Below the pieces are notes generated by a model. It did no database searches. It saw only the letters and a program-made list of their open reading frames with translations, and was not told where the DNA came from. From the NCBI GenBank assembly GCA_016861025.1, contig BOKO01000004.1, forward strand, positions 62,001 to 126,000: DNA of 64,000 nucleotides, in the 5' to 3' direction. This document shows positions 10,142-18,914 of this stretch, in pieces; position 1 is the stretch's first letter; the number at the start of each line of letters is the position of its first letter. Made by a program: the position numbers and the translations under genes. This DNA is from Chloroflexota bacterium (GTDB taxonomy: Bacteria > Chloroflexota > Anaerolineae > Caldilineales > Caldilineaceae).

Positions 10142-13100
10142 ATGTCCACCGTTGTATTGCCCGAACTGACGCTCGCCGCCAATTGTCTATCGCCGGATGC
10201 ATTGCAGACGTTGCTGCAAACTGGCGAAGCGATGGCCGCACATCTACACAACTGGGGTGGCGATGCAACGATCCAGAGCGCTGCGCGCTTATTGCCGCTA
10301 GTGCTAGAACAAGCAATCGACCGAGAAGTGCTGGAAGATAATCGCTCCGATCGCGCCATTAACTTGTGCGCCGACTATGCGGACTTGCTGAGCTGGGCGC
10401 CCGATCCACAGTGGAGTGGCTTGCCGGGCGCATGGCAACGCACACAAGGGTATGTTGCCGCCTATCGCGACCCAGCGCTGGCATTCCTGATGGCTGCGCA
10501 TCTCTGGCAGCAGATGGCGAACGGGCTGACACAGGACAGCCCCCGCCACCAGCGCACTGCCCGCGATCTGGCGCGCAGCACGCTGGCGCCGCTTCTGGAC
10601 ATGTTGGGCATGCGCGTGCCGCGTATCGAGCTGGAGCGGTTGATCAACCAGGAAGACGACGACACTCCACTCGACTGGCAGCAGTCCGCGGCCAAAATCG
10701 TTGCCGCGCTCCAGCCTTATCTTCCCGATGCTGCGCTGACGCCGGTCGATTACACATTGATGTTGCTTCCCACAAAATATACACAAATACACAATTTGCC
10801 GCTTTCCAGCGGACGTGGTTCACAGAAACTGGCGCACACCCTCAACATTCATGTGAAAGTCGCTGACATCGAGGCCTGTTATCTGGCGCTGCGCTGGGTG
10901 CACAAGCTGTGGACGCCGATCGAAGGTGCACTGACCGACACACTGAACGCGCCCCGCGTCAGCGGCTATCGTGCGCTGCACACCGCCGTTGTTGCACAGT
11001 TGCCTGCCGGCAAAACGCGCGTCAACTTCGTGATCACCACGAATGCGCAATATGAGATCAACATGTGGGGCATTGCGTCTGTGTATTTGCGCGGATGTGC
11101 GGAAGAGTCGGTCCCTGGCGCGTGGTGGAGCAACCGCGCTGTGGGCGTTGAGCAGATCGCCAGCGCTGCGGCGGGCGCGTTGCCAGAGCGACTCTTTGTT
11201 TTCAGCCCGCAGGGACAGTTGTTCGGTTTTGATCGTGGCAGCACCGTCATCGATTTTGCCTATTACGTGCATTCCGAGCTGGCGGAACAATGCCGAAGCT
11301 TCACGGTCAACGGTCGCCAGGTCGAGCCGTCGCATGTGCTGCGCCATCTCGACATCATCGAACTGGAACATGATCCGAAGGCGCCCGGCCCCAATCGCCG
11401 CTGGCTGTTGGCAGCGCACACCAGCCGCGCCCGCAGCGCCATCGAACGCTATCTGAAGCGGCAGGGGCCGGGCGCGCATCACGGCCAGAAGCTGATCGAT
11501 GAGCGGCTCAAGACGCTGGAGCAGCACTACGGTTTCAATCTGCCGCCGGAGAAGGTCGAACAGGCGCTGCAAGCCGCCATCCGCCGTGAAGCGTTCGCCA
11601 CGCGCGACGACCTGCTCACCGCCATCGCCGCCGGTCAATATCCGGTCGACCGTATCCTGCACCGACTTTTTGAGAAAGAGATTTTGCGGCTTGTCGAGGC
11701 GCCGCGCACTTTGCGGCTGCGTGCGCATCAGCTCCATCTGGCGCAGTGCTGTCGCCCCAAGCCCGGCGCCGCCATTGTCGGGCGCGTCTATCGGCGGCAC
11801 GGTGAAGCGGTCAACATGACCGTGCATGTCGAAGGCTGTCCACACATCGCCAATCACGGCGACCTGACGCCGCTGAAGTGGCGGCTGCGTCCGAGCATGG
11901 CGACGGTGGCGCGCATCGACGTGCGCGCGCTCGACGACGAAGGGCTGCTCGGCGCGGTCATGGCGGAAATCTATGCACGTCAGCCGCGCGTGACGCTGCA
12001 CCAGCTTCACGCCCAGGCGCGCCACGGCTCGGCGCGCATTCAGTTCGACCTGCACGCCGATCAGGAGTCGACCGTCGCCGAAGTCGTCGAAGCGCTGCGC
12101 ACGCTGCCCGATTTCACCGTGACCGATGTGCAGTCGTTGCAGTTGCCGCCGTCGGAGCAGGCGGAGTGGCAGGAGATGGCGGGCGGTTCGCTCTTCAACC
12201 CCTACTCGCGGCTGCCGGTGCATCAGGACGCCATGTTCTTTGGTCGCGCCCAGGAACGCGAGCGGATCGTCGATTGTCTGCGCACGCAGCAGCCGGGCGT
12301 CTGGCTGATCGGGCAAAAACGCGTCGGCAAAACTTCGCTGCTGCTGCACCTCAAGGAGCATTATCTGCCGGCGCGCCGTTTTGTGCCCGTCTTTGTCGAC
12401 TTTCAGTTGATGGGGCATCCGGCGCAGACAAATGTCTTTTACCAGGTCGCCAGCATCGTCTACTCGTCGCTCAGCAGCGAGGGGCTGTTGGGCGATGTCG
12501 GCGCGCCGCTCCCCAGCCTGTTCGACGACGAGCCGGCGCGCCGGCTGATCGAATATCTACATACGGTTCAGGAGGCGTTGGGCGGCGGCAAGCTCGTGCT
12601 GCTGATGGACGAGTTCAGCCGGTTGACCGACGCCTATCTACAGCATGAGTTGGATGGCGCGTTCTTCGATCGCTGGCGCGGCATGATGCACACGACGCAG
12701 CGTCTGGGCATCGGCTACGTGGTCGTGATGCAGCAACAGACCTGCGACACGCTGGTGCAGCACCTCCAGCAAACGCCCAACGATCCCTCGTGGCGGTTGA
12801 TGGATGTAGGGCAGCGCATCCACCTGCGCCCGCTCGAAGGCGAGGATGTGCGCCGGTTAATCGAGTGGCCCATGCGCACCCACCTGGACTATACGCCGGA
12901 GATCGTGGAGCGCGTCGCCGTGTTGACCGGCGGCAGCCCATTTTTGATCCAGGCGTTCTGCCACAATCTGGTGATGCACATGGCGCATCAGGGACGCCAG
13001 CAAGTCCTGCCTGAAGATGTCGAGCAGGTGCGCCAGGAGTTCATGCAGCCGCAGGATCACACCTTCGCCCACATGACCGAGATGCTGCGCGGCATCAGCA

Positions 13101-13318
13101 ACCACGTGGCGGCGACGCTGGCGCGGCTGGCGCACGACGCGGAAGATGGCGAGGTCAGTTGGGCAAAGCTGCGCGCCGCGCTCCCCGGCGTGGCGCCCGA
13201 TAGCCTGCGCACCAGCCTGCGCACCCTCACCGAACAGGATATTCTGACGCAGCCCGCCGTCGACCGCTGGCGTTTTGCCAGCCTGTTGTTTCAACAGTGG
13301 TTGGCGGTGAATGGGTGA
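10142..13318 (+). CDS. RelA/SpoT-like scaffold (catalytic residues apparently lost) fused to a P-loop ATPase
   Basis: This 1058-residue protein follows the RSH domain order. An HD-like helical region spans about 10-170 (TLAPLLDMLGMRVPRIELERL matches the post-HD helix). A synthetase-like region spans about 205-312 (VHKLWTPIEG, SGYRALHT). A TGS domain (350-408), a zinc-finger/CC domain with CC at 536-537 and H562/C566, and an ACT domain (588-665) follow. A second half adds an ATPase: FFGR at 699, Walker A GQKRVGKT at 724-731, Walker B LVLLMDEF at 818-825 and a winged-helix-like end. By eye the HD aspartate and the synthetase Asp, Glu and basic residues are absent. A sensor coupling tRNA/ribosome state to an ATPase is an inference. 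Confidence 0.85.
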   Translation: MSTVVLPELTLAANCLSPDALQTLLQTGEAMAAHLHNWGGDATIQSAARLLPLVLEQAIDREVLEDNRSDRAINLCADYADLLSWAPDPQWSGLPGAWQRTQGYVAAYRDPALAFLMAAHLWQQMANGLTQDSPRHQRTARDLARSTLAPLLDMLGMRVPRIELERLINQEDDDTPLDWQQSAAKIVAALQPYLPDAALTPVDYTLMLLPTKYTQIHNLPLSSGRGSQKLAHTLNIHVKVADIEACYLALRWVHKLWTPIEGALTDTLNAPRVSGYRALHTAVVAQLPAGKTRVNFVITTNAQYEINMWGIASVYLRGCAEESVPGAWWSNRAVGVEQIASAAAGALPERLFVFSPQGQLFGFDRGSTVIDFAYYVHSELAEQCRSFTVNGRQVEPSHVLRHLDIIELEHDPKAPGPNRRWLLAAHTSRARSAIERYLKRQGPGAHHGQKLIDERLKTLEQHYGFNLPPEKVEQALQAAIRREAFATRDDLLTAIAAGQYPVDRILHRLFEKEILRLVEAPRTLRLRAHQLHLAQCCRPKPGAAIVGRVYRRHGEAVNMTVHVEGCPHIANHGDLTPLKWRLRPSMATVARIDVRALDDEGLLGAVMAEIYARQPRVTLHQLHAQARHGSARIQFDLHADQESTVAEVVEALRTLPDFTVTDVQSLQLPPSEQAEWQEMAGGSLFNPYSRLPVHQDAMFFGRAQERERIVDCLRTQQPGVWLIGQKRVGKTSLLLHLKEHYLPARRFVPVFVDFQLMGHPAQTNVFYQVASIVYSSLSSEGLLGDVGAPLPSLFDDEPARRLIEYLHTVQEALGGGKLVLLMDEFSRLTDAYLQHELDGAFFDRWRGMMHTTQRLGIGYVVVMQQQTCDTLVQHLQQTPNDPSWRLMDVGQRIHLRPLEGEDVRRLIEWPMRTHLDYTPEIVERVAVLTGGSPFLIQAFCHNLVMHMAHQGRQQVLPEDVEQVRQEFMQPQDHTFAHMTEMLRGISNHVAATLARLAHDAEDGEVSWAKLRAALPGVAPDSLRTSLRTLTEQDILTQPAVDRWRFASLLFQQWLAVNG
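10771..10796. repeat. TGTGTAT-type elements inside the RSH-ATPase gene
   Basis: Read on the minus strand this stretch contains TTGTGTATTTGTGTATATTTTGTG, which is two overlapping versions of the motif seen upstream at 9956-10086. It lies about 630 bases into the coding region. Confidence 0.35.
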
Positions 13319-13471
13319 GGGGTTGGGGCGAATGAAGTTGTGGGGTCTTGGGTGATAGGGTTGTAGGGTGTTGAGGGTGTGGGGTTTTGGGTGATTAGGG
13401 TTGCAGGGTAATTGGGCATGGGGTGTCGCCCCTCGCAACTCGCCCATCGCAACTCGGAAGGAGTACGCACG
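13319..13471. repeat. G-run-rich spacer between the two ATPase genes, with a shared 19-base element
   Basis: No gene is seen. The plus strand carries a dense series of GGG and GGGG runs (for example GGGTTGTAGGG and GGGTGATTAGGG) over about 110 bases, which could form G-quadruplexes in DNA or RNA. At 13426-13444 it holds the same TCGCCCCTCGCAACTCGCC string as 8398-8416. A ribosome site GGAAGGAG ends the spacer before the ATG at 13472. Confidence 0.65.
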
Positions 13472-14848
13472 ATGGAATCAGACCGGAATCGCTTTTTTGG
13501 CCGCGAACGCATTCTGTTTGAGATCACACGCGGGCTGCTGGCGCCACAACCGCAGAGCTTCTCGCTGGTCGGGCCCAAGTTAATCGGTAAGAGCCAGTTC
13601 CTGCATTACCTGGCTTCCGAAGATGGGCCATTGATGGGCGATGCGTTTGCGCGGCAGCGACCGGCGGCGTTCGAGGATGGCGCACAGGTGGTCGTGGTTT
13701 GGGTCGACTGTGACTGGCAGGACGCGCGCGCCGACCTGATCGGCTGGGTCTATCGGCAGGTGCAGCAACAGGTGCGCGGCGCCGGCGTTGCGCTCGACTG
13801 GCAAACGATCGACGCCGAGGTCGCCGCCAGCCGGCGCATCTGGCGCGTGGCGCGTGCGCTGCGCGAGCAGGAGATCCGGCTGGTGCTGTTGATGGACAAC
13901 TTTGACCGCGTCTTCGAGGAGCAATGGCTGCGCCGTGACACCGTGGATGAGCTGCGCCCGCTCACGCTGGAGATGGCGCTGGTCGTCGCCACCGAGCAGC
14001 CATTGCACGATCTCGACCGCGATCTGGCGGCGTCGCCGCTCTTCAACGTGATGACGCAGCTCTTCCTCGGCTTGCTCGACCCGCCGGCGGCGCGGTCGTG
14101 GGTGCTCTCCTATGCAGCGGAATTTCCCGGCGTAGAGTCGCTGGTGGACGAGCTCGGCGAGCTGACGGGGATGCATCCGTTTCTGCTGCGGCGGCTAGGC
14201 GACATCCTGCTCGAAGTGCGCGAGATGATCGTGGGCGGCGCAACGTTGAGCGCAGCGCATCTTCCGTTGCTGCGGCTGCGGCTGGCTGAGCATGGCCGGC
14301 TCGTCTTCGAGACCAATTATCGGCGCTTACAGCGCCCGCCTGCACGCATACGCAGCGAAAACATCGACAAACTCATTCGGATATTGATCTCTGGCAGCCT
14401 GCCAATTGCCAGCGTGCAGATGGAGGACAGCGCTGCACTCAACTGGTTGATCAACCAGGCGATGGTGATCTGCTGTGCACGCGGCCAGACCAGCGGCTAC
14501 GAGCTGTTCACCCCGCTCTTTGCCGAATATCTGGCGCGACGCCTGCAAACTGCCCCGGCTATTCCGCCGCAGCCACAGCCAGCTGCACTGCCCGACGCTC
14601 TGCTCGACCAGTTCAGCAAAACCGAAGCGGCGTTGTTGCGCTACTTCAAGACCCATCCCAACGAAGTGATCTCCACCGAGCAACTGCTGGCGGATGTGTG
14701 GAAGCGCCCCGACGCCTCCAACCGCCGCGTGCAGGAGGCTATCCGCCGGCTGCGCTTGCAACTTGAGGCGATGCAGCCTTCGATTGGCGCGATCGAAAAT
14801 GATCGTGGGCGGGGTTACCGCTTTGTGCCTGCCAACGCACACGGATAG
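13472..14848 (+). CDS. P-loop ATPase with C-terminal OmpR/PhoB-type winged helix
   Basis: This 458-residue protein opens with RFFGRERI, the same entry motif as the ATPase half of the upstream RSH fusion. Walker A GPKLIGKS is at 34-41 and Walker B LVLLMDNF at 137-144. A helical region follows. From about residue 377 to the end there is a winged-helix domain whose recognition part (NRRVQEAIRRLR, then DRGRGYRF) matches the transcriptional-regulator C-terminal family. ATP-dependent DNA-binding control is therefore likely. The ATG at 13472 is chosen for the GGAAGGAG site. It probably forms a two-gene unit with the RSH fusion. Confidence 0.85.
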   Translation: MESDRNRFFGRERILFEITRGLLAPQPQSFSLVGPKLIGKSQFLHYLASEDGPLMGDAFARQRPAAFEDGAQVVVVWVDCDWQDARADLIGWVYRQVQQQVRGAGVALDWQTIDAEVAASRRIWRVARALREQEIRLVLLMDNFDRVFEEQWLRRDTVDELRPLTLEMALVVATEQPLHDLDRDLAASPLFNVMTQLFLGLLDPPAARSWVLSYAAEFPGVESLVDELGELTGMHPFLLRRLGDILLEVREMIVGGATLSAAHLPLLRLRLAEHGRLVFETNYRRLQRPPARIRSENIDKLIRILISGSLPIASVQMEDSAALNWLINQAMVICCARGQTSGYELFTPLFAEYLARRLQTAPAIPPQPQPAALPDALLDQFSKTEAALLRYFKTHPNEVISTEQLLADVWKRPDASNRRVQEAIRRLRLQLEAMQPSIGAIENDRGRGYRFVPANAHG

Positions 14849-14863
14849 TGTACAATCGAGGCT

Positions 14864-15688
14864 ATGAGAGCAGATTTCCCACTCGTCGTCATCCGTGGCG
14901 CCGGTGACCTGGCAAGCGGCGTTGCACTGCGGCTGCACCGCATCGGTTTCCCAATCGTGATGACCGAGATCAACCATCCGCTGGCGGTGCGCCGCACCGT
15001 TTCGTTTGCGCAGGCGATCTTCGACGGCGTCTGCACAGTTGAGGAAGTCACCGGGCGGCGCTGTTCGATTGAGGAAGCTGCAACCGTAGCTGCGAACAAC
15101 GAGATCGCCGTCGTCGTCGATCCAGCGGGAGAAACGCTGCGTCGCTGGCAGCCGTCGGTCGTCGTCGATGCGATCATGGCGAAGCGCAACACCGGCACGC
15201 ATAAAGATGACGCCGCGCTGGTGGTGGCGCTGGGTCCCGGCTTCACCGCCGGCGTCGATTGTCACGCCGTAATCGAGACCGACCGCGGGCACAACCTGGG
15301 ACGCGTGATCTGGCAGGGCAGCGCCGCGCCGGACACGGGCGAGCCAGGCGAATTGCCGGGCATCGGACGCCGCGCCTCACGCGTGTTGCGCGCGCCGGTC
15401 GCAGGTCACGTGATCGGACGGTGCGCTATCGGCGAGCGCATCGTCGAAGGCGCTGAACTGGCTGTCGTGCGCGATGCGATGGGTGGCGAGCATCCGATTG
15501 TTGCGCCCTTTGTCGGCGTGCTGCGTGGGCTGATTCATCCGACCGTGACCGTGACGGCAGGCATGAAGATCGGCGACCTCGATCCGCGCGCCGATGTCGC
15601 CTACTGCTTCACCGTCTCCGACAAATCGCTGGCGATTGGCGGTGGTGTGATGGAGGCGATTCTGATGTGGCTTGCCAAAACGCAATAG
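14864..15688 (+). CDS. yqeB: Selenium-dependent molybdenum hydroxylase maturation protein YqeB (EF2563 family)
   Basis: This 274-residue protein starts with the nucleotide-binding-like VVIRGAGDLASGVA of the EF2563/YqeB family. Relatives are linked to molybdenum hydroxylase assembly. Conserved blocks follow: NTGTHKDDAALVVALGPGF near residue 107, ETDRGHNLGR near 137 and the C-terminal AIGGGVMEA. The gene starts 15 bases after the ATPase-winged-helix gene but is functionally more like its cofE neighbour. A TACAAT box sits just before the start (GTGTACAATCGAGG), so it may have its own promoter. Confidence 0.85.
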   Translation: MRADFPLVVIRGAGDLASGVALRLHRIGFPIVMTEINHPLAVRRTVSFAQAIFDGVCTVEEVTGRRCSIEEAATVAANNEIAVVVDPAGETLRRWQPSVVVDAIMAKRNTGTHKDDAALVVALGPGFTAGVDCHAVIETDRGHNLGRVIWQGSAAPDTGEPGELPGIGRRASRVLRAPVAGHVIGRCAIGERIVEGAELAVVRDAMGGEHPIVAPFVGVLRGLIHPTVTVTAGMKIGDLDPRADVAYCFTVSDKSLAIGGGVMEAILMWLAKTQ

Positions 15689-15771
15689 AACGCGGATGGA
15701 GCGGATTGAGCAGAGGAATGCGGATTTGAATCCGCGCTGATCCGCCCAATCCGCTTGATTCGCGTTCTATT
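15684..15771. repeat. Long imperfect palindrome, GAACGCGGATGGAGCGGATT phrase
   Basis: The arms 15684-15724 and 15731-15771 (about 41 bases each) are largely complementary around a 6-base loop. The left arm overlaps the stop codon of yqeB and the right arm ends 20 bases before cofE. It could act as a partial terminator or RNA-stability element. Confidence 0.65.
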
Positions 15772-15790
15772 CTTCAAGATTGAGGATGTC

Positions 15791-16558
15791 ATGACTTCGA
15801 TGTGTTTGTTTGCGGTGACGGGGCTGCCGCCGATTCGGCCAGGCGATGAGCTCGCTGCACTGATTGTCGAGCGGCTGACGGCGATGGGCGAGGCGCTGCA
15901 GCCCGGCGACATCATCGTGATCGCTCAAAAGATCGTCAGCAAGGCAGAAGGGCGATTGGTGCGGCTGGCGGATATTGAGGCCACGGCGCAGGCGCAGGAG
16001 ATCGCCGCAATCGTCGGCAAAGACCCACGAGTGATCCAGGTTGTGCTCGACGACAGCAACGAGGTGCTGCGTGTGCGCCGTGGGTTGCTGGTGGTCGAGC
16101 AGCGCGGCGGCTGGGTCTGCGCCAACGCCGGCGTTGACCGCAGCAACATCCAGCCAGAACCAGATAGCGAATATCTGGCCCTGCTGCCCGCCGACGCCGA
16201 TGCCAGCGCTGAAGCGATCCGCAGCCGGCTGGCGGAGCTCACCGGTGTGGCGCCGGCTGTGATCATCAACGACAGCCACGGGCGCGCCTGGCGCATCGGC
16301 ACGGTGGGCGCGGCGATCGGCTGCGCCGGCATTGCGCCGATCTGGGATCAGCGCGGGCTGCACGATCTCTTTGGCTACGAACTGGTTTCAAGCGAAGAGT
16401 GCATCGTCGACGAACTCGCCGCCGCCGCCAGCCTGCTGATGGGACAGAGCGACGAGGGCCGCCCGGTGATCGTTATCCGCGGCTACACACCGCCGCCGGC
16501 GCCGACGGCGCCGGCGCGCACGATCCAACGCCCGGCGCACATGGATGCGTTTCGATAA
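15791..16558 (+). CDS. cofE: Coenzyme F420-0:L-glutamate ligase
   Basis: This 255-residue enzyme adds glutamate to F420-0 using GTP in the cytoplasm. Family blocks are visible: PGDIIVIAQKIVSKAEGR near residue 39, the VCANAGVDRSN motif near 118 and NDSHGRAWRIGTVG near 160. It lacks the FMN-binding C-terminal domain of actinobacterial FbiB, so it is the stand-alone form. The ATG at 15791 follows GAGG. Its presence means that the organism probably makes F420, consistent with the F420-reductase-like gene at 34719. The proline-rich tail is unusual but short. Confidence 0.92.
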   Translation: MTSMCLFAVTGLPPIRPGDELAALIVERLTAMGEALQPGDIIVIAQKIVSKAEGRLVRLADIEATAQAQEIAAIVGKDPRVIQVVLDDSNEVLRVRRGLLVVEQRGGWVCANAGVDRSNIQPEPDSEYLALLPADADASAEAIRSRLAELTGVAPAVIINDSHGRAWRIGTVGAAIGCAGIAPIWDQRGLHDLFGYELVSSEECIVDELAAAASLLMGQSDEGRPVIVIRGYTPPPAPTAPARTIQRPAHMDAFR

Positions 16559-16650
16559 TGCAGCACTGTAAAGCGCTATACATCGTCGTGCGGAAAAAAA
16601 TTGAGTTTGGAGCGCCGCCACACCGTTGTTGATTCGATAAGGAGAACCAC

Positions 16651-17259
16651 ATGAGAGAGACCGTGATCACAATTGCAGTGTTGAGTTTGTGGTTGGTGGG
16701 CTGTACGCCGATTGCTGCGCCAACGCCGATAGCGTTGCCGGCGCCCACCGCCGCGGAGACGACCGCAGAGATATCCACAACCTGCACGGGCGTGCTGACG
16801 TCGCGCAACATGGAAGGTCCGTACTACTCACCCGGCGCACCTGAACGCGCCAGCTTGATCGAGCCGGGAATGGCCGGGACGCCGATCTACATCACCGGGC
16901 GCGTTTTCGACGAGACGTGCACGCCGCTGGCGGGCGCCAAAGTCGATTTCTGGCAGGCTGATGCCAGCGGCGTCTACGACAACATAGGCTACACCCTGCG
17001 CGGCTATGTCGTCACTGATGAAAACGGCGCGTACGCCATTGAGACCATCGAACCGGGCGTCTATCCAGGGCGACCGCCGCACATCCATGTCAAGGTCTTC
17101 GCCGCCGATGGCCGCGAGCTGCTGACGACGCAAATGTATTTTGCCGGCAGCGAGACTTCGCGCGATGTGCGCGCCGCCCCAGACTTGCTCGTTCCCTACC
17201 TTGGCCTTGATGCAGAGGGGCGACAACAGATTGCGTTCGATTTCGTCGTGCAAAGGTAA
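16651..17259 (+). CDS. Intradiol ring-cleavage dioxygenase-like lipoprotein
   Basis: This 202-residue exported protein has a lipobox at LVGC (C18), a proline/threonine-rich linker to about residue 42, then a dioxygenase-type beta-sandwich. The likely non-haem Fe(III) ligands are Y109, Y138, H144 and H146 (PPHIHVK). The motif LRGYVVTDENGAY is typical of the family. Catechol or protocatechuate substrates are usual, but the extracellular, small form is poorly characterised and the substrate is unknown. AAGGAG precedes the ATG. It stands alone between cofE and the convergent GH4 gene. Confidence 0.82.
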   Translation: MRETVITIAVLSLWLVGCTPIAAPTPIALPAPTAAETTAEISTTCTGVLTSRNMEGPYYSPGAPERASLIEPGMAGTPIYITGRVFDETCTPLAGAKVDFWQADASGVYDNIGYTLRGYVVTDENGAYAIETIEPGVYPGRPPHIHVKVFAADGRELLTTQMYFAGSETSRDVRAAPDLLVPYLGLDAEGRQQIAFDFVVQR

Positions 17260-17320
17260 GGGCGACGAAGAACGACGCGTAAACAACCCGATCAGGCGGC
17301 TCAGCAAGACAATACCCCGC

Positions 17321-18658
17321 CTATTCCAGATAATTGAGCCAACGCTGCTGCACGCGCAGCATCATCTCCAACGTCTGCTCGGCCGCGCGCACGCTGTGCA
17401 CGACCGGGTCGACGAGCAGCGCCTGCAGCGCCGCCGCCTTTGATTTGGTGAGCACAGCTTCGGCGGTCAGATCGTGTACGGCGACCTGATTGCGCAGCAG
17501 ACCAGCGATCCCGCGCGGGAAGCGCCCCAACGCCACGCCATGGACGCCGTTGCCATCGACCAGCGCCGGAACCTCCACGACGATGTCGGCGGGCAGGTCA
17601 TCGATCAAGCCGTCGTTGGGCAGGTTGAGCGCCAGCACCTCGGTCGGGCGGTTGGCGGCGATGCTCTCCAGCACCTGCGAAGTCACCCAGTCATCGCCGG
17701 AACCGCGCATGAGCGTCTCCTCCGACACCTTCTTTGCCACCCAGATTTTGTAGGTGCGGAAAAAATCGAGGATGCCCTGGCTGTCCGCCGCCTCCCACGC
17801 CCACTGGATGTACTCGCCAAAATGCGAATCGACCGTGATCGGCAGATAGCCAAAGCGTTCCAGGATCACCTTGAACAGCCCACGCTCCGCCCACGGGCGA
17901 TGACCGACGGTGGCGACATGCTCCGGCGGCATGCTCGGCAGCGCCCAGCCCAGCACATTCGTGATCTGCTCGAAGTAGGCCGGCGCTTTGGCGCGCACAT
18001 CGGGGTAGGCGTCGGCGCCGGTGTCGCGGTAGTGGATGTTGAGCAGCACGCTAAAGTGGTTCAAGCCACCCGCCTGAAAGCGCAGGTTCTCCAGCGGCGT
18101 TTCGAGAATGTTCGGCAGGTGCGCGGGCAGCGACGCCACTTCATGACAGATGCCGACGAGCTTGAGGTCAGGAAATTGGCGCTGCACCGTCGTACAGATG
18201 CGGCTCATCGGGTTGCTGAAGTTGAGCACCCACGCGTCGGGACAGATCGCCATGATGTCGCCGCAGATGTCGAGGATCGGCGGGATGATGCGCAGCGCAT
18301 GAAACAGCCCGCCGGGCCCGCCATTCTCGCCGTAGACCTGGCGGATGCCGTACTGCTGCGGGATATGCCAGTCCTGCTCCCACAGCTCAAAGCGATTGCC
18401 CACCTCGATGGAGATGATGCAGAAGTCGGCGCCCTGCAGCGCAGTGGCGCGGTCGGTGGTCGCTTCGAGTGTGAAGGGCAGGTTGTGCGCCTCGATGTGA
18501 CGCCGCCCGAACGCCTCCGTGCGCGCCAGCGCCTCGGCGTTGATGTCGTGCAGACAGATCGTGCTGCTGGCGAAGACCTGGCTCTTGAGCAAATCGCCCA
18601 TCACGCCCAGCCCAAAGTTGGCGCTGCCCGCGCCGATAAGAACAATTTTGTGGGTCAT
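17321..18658 (-). CDS. GH4 family NAD-dependent glycosidase (alpha-galactosidase/6-phospho-glycosidase type)
   Basis: This 445-residue enzyme has the N-terminal NAD-binding motif GAGSANFG (9-16). The metal ligands are C171 (GICHE) and H201 (GLNHF), and FSNPM at 147-151. GH4 enzymes cleave glycosides by an NAD- and Mn-dependent oxidation-elimination route. The exact sugar cannot be assigned; the family also includes alpha-galactosidases and alpha-glucuronidases. The start at 18658 follows AGAAAGGAA; longer in-frame sequence upstream runs into a palindrome and is rejected. It stands alone with a repeat-filled upstream gap. Confidence 0.88.
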   Translation of the reverse strand: MTHKIVLIGAGSANFGLGVMGDLLKSQVFASSTICLHDINAEALARTEAFGRRHIEAHNLPFTLEATTDRATALQGADFCIISIEVGNRFELWEQDWHIPQQYGIRQVYGENGGPGGLFHALRIIPPILDICGDIMAICPDAWVLNFSNPMSRICTTVQRQFPDLKLVGICHEVASLPAHLPNILETPLENLRFQAGGLNHFSVLLNIHYRDTGADAYPDVRAKAPAYFEQITNVLGWALPSMPPEHVATVGHRPWAERGLFKVILERFGYLPITVDSHFGEYIQWAWEAADSQGILDFFRTYKIWVAKKVSEETLMRGSGDDWVTSQVLESIAANRPTEVLALNLPNDGLIDDLPADIVVEVPALVDGNGVHGVALGRFPRGIAGLLRNQVAVHDLTAEAVLTKSKAAALQALLVDPVVHSVRAAEQTLEMMLRVQQRWLNYLE

Positions 18659-18689
18659 GAAAAATTCCTTTCTGAATATAGTGATTTCG

Positions 18690-18912
18690 CAATGAGTGTT
18701 GCGTGTTTCGTGTTGCGTCACTAGCTTTGCACTTTCTGCTCTCGCCAGCAGTGATGAGCGAAAAGTCAATCCATGTCGGACGACACGATTCTGGCGATAG
18801 GGCAAATCCGCTGTTTCCACGAATCTGTTGTAGTGTGGGGTCACGCAACACTACAGCGGATTCGTGGAAACAACGGATTGCGTGGTCAGCGCCAACACGC
18901 AACACGCACCAC
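18690..18912. repeat. Nested palindromes upstream of the GH4 gene
   Basis: The inner stem has 32-base arms at 18805-18836 and 18848-18879 with only a few mismatches and an 11-base loop. The outer flanks carry complementary GTGTTGCGTG (near 18696) and AACACGCAACACG (near 18895) phrases. No gene is seen in the 256-base gap. Confidence 0.7.
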
Positions 18913-18914
18913 GC

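Noticed and set aside
10820..12418. Long antisense frame across the RSH-ATPase gene
   Set aside because: It has no family match and is fully explained as a shadow of a gene with clear domains.
10142..13318. Classification as a small alarmone synthetase toxin (toxSAS/CapRel)
   Set aside because: The protein has the full long-RSH domain order, the catalytic residues appear lost, and no antitoxin-like domain is fused.
13412..13471. Earlier ATG start for the ATPase-winged-helix protein
   Set aside because: The extra 20 residues are encoded by the palindromic repeat phrase and there is no ribosome site; GGAAGGAG marks the ATG at 13472.
18659..18844. 62-residue N-terminal extension of the GH4 enzyme
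   Set aside because: It would be encoded by palindromic intergenic DNA and precede the normal family start MTHKIVLIGAG, which has its own ribosome site.
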